Positions 58,551 to 64,000 of a stretch of 64,000 bases of DNA are shown here, in pieces (position 1 is the first letter of the stretch; each line of letters starts with the position of its first letter). Position numbers and translations under genes: made by a program. Source of the DNA: Membranipora membranacea (taxonomy: Eukaryota > Bryozoa > Gymnolaemata > Cheilostomatida > Membraniporidae). The stretch lies in assembly GCA_914767715.1 (NCBI GenBank), contig OU612067.1, positions 13,333,001 through 13,397,000 of the forward strand, given 5' to 3'. A model generated the notes under the pieces. That model did not search any database. It was given only the letters and a program-made list of their open reading frames with translations, and was not told the origin of the DNA.

Positions 58551-61500
58551 ATTAGGGTCACTTTTGCTAAAAAAAAACATGCCAAACGGCAGCATTGAAA
58601 AATTAAATCTCTGTTCGATTCTTATCAAACTCCGACCAGTTCAAGCTCTTATTGGCCTTACTCAAAATCCAGAACATCGGAATCCTCGGATTAACTGGTG
58701 GGTAATAACGCTGACTTGAAATTTCGAAAAATTTACCAAGGGAGGGTATCACGCTTTTTTTTCGCTCAGATCAAAAAATAGATTTGCTTCCAACTCACCT
58801 CATAAGGAGGAGCAACTCCTGCTGATCTCAAATCTGCAAACCGTTTGGCTCTGCTGCTTTTCATTCTCCGTCAGCGTTCGTTTTAATTAGGGTCACTTTT
58901 GCTAACAAAAAACATGCCAAACGGCAGCATTGAAAAATTAAATCTCTGTTCGATTCTCATCAAACTCCGACCAGTTCAAGCTCTTATTGGCCTTACTCAA
59001 AATCCAGAATATCAGAATCCTCGGATTAACTGGTGGGTAATAACGCTGACTTGAAATTTCGAAAAATATACAAAGGGAGGGTATCACGCTTTTTTTTCGC
59101 TCAGATCAAAAAATAGATTTGCTTCCAACTCACCTCATAAGGAGGAGCAACTCCTGCTGATCTCAAATCTGCAAAGTGTTTGGCTCTGCTGCTTTTCATT
59201 CTCCGTCAGCGTTCGTTTTAATTAGGGTCACTTTTGCTAAAAAAAAACATGCCAAACGGCAGCATTGAAAAATTAAATCTCTGTTCGATTCTTATCAAAC
59301 TCCGACCAGTTCAAGCTCTTATTGGCCTTACTCAAAATCCAGAACATCGGAATCCTCGGATTAACTGGTGGGTAATAACGCTGACTTGAAATTTCGAAAA
59401 ATTTACCAAGGGAGGGTATCATGCTTTTTTTTCGCTCAGATCAAAAAATAGATTTGCTTCCAACTCACCTCATAAGGAGGAGCAACTCCTGCTGATCTCA
59501 AATCTGCAAACCGTTTGGCTCTGCTACTTTTCATTCTCCGTCAGCGTTCGTTTTAATTAGGGTCACTTTTGCTAACAAAAAACATGCCAAACGGCAGCAT
59601 TGAAAAATTAAATCTCTATTCGATTCTCATCAAACTCCGACCAGTTCAAGCTCTTATTGGCCTTACTCTAAATCCAGAATATCAGAATCCTCGGATTAAC
59701 TGGTGGGTAATAACGCTGACTTGAAATTTCGAAAAATATACAAAGGGAGGGTATCACGCTTTTTTTTCGCTCAGATCAAAAAATAGATTTGCTTCCAACT
59801 CACCTCATAAGGAGGAGCAACTCCTGCTGATTTCAAATCTGCAAACCGTTTGGCTCTGCTGCTTTTCATTCTCCGTCAGCGTTCGTTTTAATTAGGGTCA
59901 CTTTTGCTAAAAAAAAACATGCCAAACGGCAGCATTGAAAAATTAAATCTCTGTTCGATTCTTATCAAACTCCGACCAGTTCAAGCTCTTATTGGCCTTA
60001 CTCAAAATCCAGAATATCGGAATCCTCGGATTAACTGGTGGGTAATAACGCTGACTTGAAATTTCGAAAAATATACCAAGGGAGGGTATCACGCTTTTTT
60101 TTCGCTCAGATCATAAATAGATTTGCTTCCAACTCACCTCATAAGGAGGAGCAACTCCTGCTGATCTCAAATCTGCAAACCGTTTGGCTCTGCTGCTTTT
60201 CATTCTGCGTAAGCGTTCGTTTTAATTAGGGTCACTTTTGCTAAAAAAAAACATGCCAAACGGCAGCATTGAAAAATTAAATCTCTGTTCGATTCTTATC
60301 AAACTCCGACCAGTTCAAGCTCTTATTGGCCTTACTCAAAATCCAGAATATCGGAATCCTCGGATTAACTGGTGGGTAATAAAGCTGACTGGAAATTTCG
60401 AAAAATGTACCAAGGGAGGGTATCACGCTTTTTTTTCGCTCAGATCAAAAAATAGATTTGCTTCCAACTCACCTCATAAGGAGGAGCAACTCCTGCTGAT
60501 CTCAAATCTGCAAACCGTTTGGCTCTGCTGCTTTTCATTCTCCGTCAGCGTTCGTTTTAATTTGGGTCACTTTTGCTAAAAAAAAACATGCCAAACGGCA
60601 GAATTGAAAAATTAAATCTCTGTTCGATTCTCATCAAACTCCGACCAGTTCAAGCTCTTATTGGCCTTACTCAAAATCCAGAATATCGGAATCCTCGGAT
60701 TAACTGGTGGGTAATAACGCTGACTTGAAATTTCGAAAAATATACCAAGGGAGGGTATCACGCTTTTTTTTCGCTCAGATCAAAAAATAGATTTGCTTCC
60801 GACTCACCTCATAAGGAGGAGCAACTCCTGCTGATCTCAAATCTGCAAACCGTTTGGCTCTGCTGGTTTTCATTCTCCGTCAGCGTTCGTTTTAATTTGG
60901 GTCACTTTTGCTAAAAAAAAACATGCCAAACGGCAGCATTGAAAAATTAAATCTCTGTTCGATTCTTATCAAACTCCGACCAGTTCAAGCTCTTATTGGC
61001 CTTACTCAAAATCCAGAATATCGGAATCCTCGGATTAACTGGTGGGTAATAACGCTGACTTGAAATTTCGAAAAATATACCAAGGGAGGGTATCACGCTT
61101 TTTTTTCGCTCAGATCAAAAAATAGATTTGCTTACCACTCACCTCATAAGGAGGAGCAACTCCTGCTGATCTCAAATCTGCAAACCGTTTGGCTCTGCTG
61201 CTTTTCATTCTCCGTCAGCGTTCGTTTTAATTAGGGTCACTTTTGCTAAAAAAAAACATGCCAAACGGCAGCATTGAAAAATTAAATCTCTGTTCGATTC
61301 TTATCAAACTCCGACCAGTTCAAGCTCTTATTGGCCTTACTCAAAATCCAGAACATCGGAATCCTCGGATTAACCGGTGGGTAATAACGCTGACTTGAAA
61401 TTTCGAAAAATTTACCAAGGGAGGGTATCACGCTTTTTTTTCGCTCAGATCAAAAAATAGATTTGCTTCCAACTCACCTCATAAGGAGGAACAACTCCTG

Positions 61501-64000
61501 CTGATCTCAAATCTGCAACCCGTTTGGCTCTGCTGCTTTTCATTCTCCGTCAGCGTTCGTTTTAATTAGGGTCACTTTTGCTAACAAAAAACATGCCAAA
61601 CGGCAGCATTGAAAAATTAAATCTCTGTTCGATTCTCATCAAACTCCGACCAGTTCAAGCTCTTATTGGCCTTACTCAAAATCCAGAATATCAGAATCCT
61701 CGGATTAACTGGTGGGTAATAACGCTGACTTGAAATTTCGAAAAATATACAAAGGGAAGGTATCACGCTTTTTTTTCGCTCAGATCAAAAAATTGATTTG
61801 CTTCCAACTCACCTCATAAGGAGGAGCAACTCCTGCTGATTTCAAATCTGCAAACCGTTTGGCTCTGCTGCTTTTCATTCTCCGTCAGCGTTCGTTTTAA
61901 TTAGGGTCACTTTTGCTAAAAAAAAACATGCCAAACGGCAGCATTGAAAAATTAAATCTCTGTTCGATTCTTATCAAACTCCGACGAGTTCAAGCTCTTA
62001 TTGGCCTTACTCAAAATCCAGAATATCGGAATCCTCGGATTAACTGGTGGGTAATAACGCTGACTGGAAATTTCGAAAAATATACCAAGGGAGGGTATCA
62101 CGCTTTTTTTTCGCTCAGATCAAAAAATAGATTTGCTTCCGACTCACCTCATAAGGAGGAGCAACTCCTGCTGATCTCAAATCTGCAAACCGTTTGGCTC
62201 TGCTGCTTTTCATTCTCCGTCAGCGTTCGTTATAATTTGGGTCACTTTTGCTAAAAAAAAACATGCCAAACGGCAGCATTGAAAAATTAAATCTCTGTTC
62301 GATACTTATCAAACTCCGACCAGTTCAAGCTCTTATTGGCCTTACTCAAAATCCATAATATCGGAATCCTCGGATTAACTGGTGGGTAATAACGCTGACT
62401 TGAAATTTCGAAAAATATACCAAGGGAGGGTATCACGCTTTTTTTTCGCTCAGATCAAAAAATAGATTTGCTTCCAACTCACCTCATAAGGAAGAGCAAC
62501 TCCTGCTGATCTCAAATCTGCAAACCGTTTGGCTCTGCTGCTTTTCATCCTCCGTCAGCGTTCGTTTTAATTAGGGTCACTTTTGCTAAAAAAAAACATG
62601 CCAAACATCAGCATTGACAAATTAAATCTCTGTTCGATTCTTATCAAACTCCGACCAGTTCAAGCTCTTATTGGCCTTACTCAAAATCCAGAATATCGGA
62701 ATCCTCGGATTAACTGGTGGGTAATAACGCTGACTTGAAATTTCGAAAAATATACCAAGGGAGGGTATCACGCTTTTTTTTCGCTCAGATCAAAAAATAG
62801 ATTTGCTTCCAACTCACCTCATAAGGAGGAGCAACTCCTGCTGATCTCAAATCTGCAAACTGTTTGGCTCTGCTGCTTTTCATTCTCCGTCAGCGTTCGT
62901 TTTAATTAGGGTCACTTTTGCTAAAAAAAAACATGCCAAACGGCAGCATTGAAAAATTAAATCTCTGTTCGATTCTTATCAAACTCCGACCAGTTCAAGC
63001 TCTTATTGGCCTTACTCAAAATCCAGAATATCGGAATCCTCGGATTAACTGGTGGGTAATAACGCTGACTTGAAATTTCGAAAAATATACCAAGGGAGGG
63101 TATCACGCTTTTTTTTCGCTCAGATCAAAAAATAGATTTGCTTCCGACTCACCTCATAAGGAGGAGCAACTCCTGCTGATCTCAAATCTGCAAACCGTTT
63201 GGCTCTGCTGCTTTTCATTCTCCGTCAGCGTTCGTTTTAATTTGGGTCACTTTTGCTAAAAAAAAACATGCCAAACGGCAGCATTGAAAAATTAAATCTC
63301 TGTTCGATTCTTATCAAACTCCGACCAGTTCAAGCTCTTATTGGCCTTACTCAAAATCCAGAATATCGGAATCCTCGGATTAACTGGTGGGTAATAACGC
63401 TGACTTGAAATTTCGAAAAATATACCAAGGGAGGGTATCACGCTTTTTTTTCGCTCAGATCAAAAAATAGATTTGCTTCCAACTCACCTCATAAGGAGGA
63501 GCAACTCCTGCTGATCTCAAATCTGCAAACCGTTTGGCTCTGCTGCTTTTCATTCTCCGTCAGCGTTCGTTTTAATTAGGGTCACTTTTGCTAAAAAAAA
63601 ACATGCCAAACGGCAGCATTGAAAAATTAAATCTCTGTTTGATTCTTATCAAACTCCGACCAGTTCAAGCTCTTATTGGCCTTACTCAAAATCCAGAACA
63701 TCGGAATCCTCGGATTAACTGGTGGGTAATAACGCTGACTTGAAATTTCGAAAAATTTACCAAGGGAGGGTATCACGCTTTTTTTTCGCTCAGATCAAAA
63801 AATAGATTTGCTTCCAACTCACCTCATAAGGAGGAGCAACTCCTGCTGATCTCAAATCTGCAAACCGTTTGGCTCTGCTGCTTTTCATTCTCCGTCAGCG
63901 TTCGTTTTAATTAGGGTCACTTTTGCTAAAAAAAAACATGCCAAACGGCAGCATTGAAAAATTAAATCTCTGTTTGATTCTTATCAAACTCCGACCAGTT

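Larger units (their letters stand above)
41987..64000. repeat. Satellite array, ~335-bp monomer (right block)
   Basis: About 66 monomers in the same orientation and phase as the left block; the first is the remainder of the monomer split by the Polinton. Frequent variants differ from the left block (for example CCAGAACATCGG with AAAAATTTACC, and GCTTCCGACTCACC), showing local homogenisation. A local three-monomer duplication (CATCCTCCGTCAGC at 44795 and 45800, 1005 bp apart) lies at 44.8-46.8 kb. No genes seen. The array continues past the right edge. Confidence 0.97.

Overview
The window is animal (metazoan) nuclear DNA. Roughly 46 kb is one tandem satellite with a ~335-bp monomer, and a single 17,727-bp Polinton/Maverick element (adintovirus-like; a virus-like DNA transposon) sits inside it. 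The evidence for a eukaryote is GT-AG introns in three genes, a TATA box with a spliced 5' leader, AATAAA poly(A) signals, and higher-order satellite organisation. The gene set (protein-primed DNA polymerase, retroviral-type integrase, adenovirus-like capsid genes) and accessory genes of this style point to an animal host. The species cannot be named from the sequence.

Layout. 1-24259 is satellite, about 72 monomers, with nested higher-order repeats: a trimer of ~1005 bp, a 4-mer of 1338 bp, and blocks recurring at 15, 20 and 30 monomers. 24260-41986 is the Polinton, bounded by 130-bp terminal inverted repeats (one mismatch, 5'-AGT...ACT-3') and a perfect 6-bp target duplication CTTATT. 41993-64000 is satellite again, about 66 monomers, including a 3.7-4.0-kb higher-order unit present three times. 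Removing the element and one CTTATT restores an ordinary monomer.

Inside the Polinton the left arm is read mainly on +. It holds a small ORF (24769), a divergent three-exon zinc-ribbon gene on - (25668-25053), and a tightly packed + cluster: a tail-anchored, possibly Bcl-2-like protein, a CxGC...H.C protein, a small membrane protein, and the packaging ATPase with an intron just before Walker A. Next come a nine-coding-exon gene of 441 residues with its own TATA box, and a ~1405-residue POLB carrying zinc fingers and an OTU-like segment. The right arm is intronless, all on -, and reads from the right TIR inwards: two conserved Polinton ORFs of unknown function, a chromodomain integrase, penton-like minor capsid protein, basic core protein, major capsid protein and adenain-type protease. 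Several of these overlap by 4 nt (ATGA).

How the genes fit together: POLB copies the linear genome by protein priming from the TIRs and INT inserts it. MCP and penton form the shell, the basic protein packs DNA, the ATPase loads the genome, and PRO matures the particle. All hallmark reading frames look intact except PRO, which has an in-frame TAG three codons after its catalytic Cys; the conserved-looking C-terminal tail continues in frame beyond it. The copy therefore looks young but possibly defective for virion maturation. The least understood parts, and the best candidates for something new, are the 441-residue spliced gene, the zinc-ribbon gene with a 9-nt first coding exon, and the Bcl-2-like/membrane-protein cluster.
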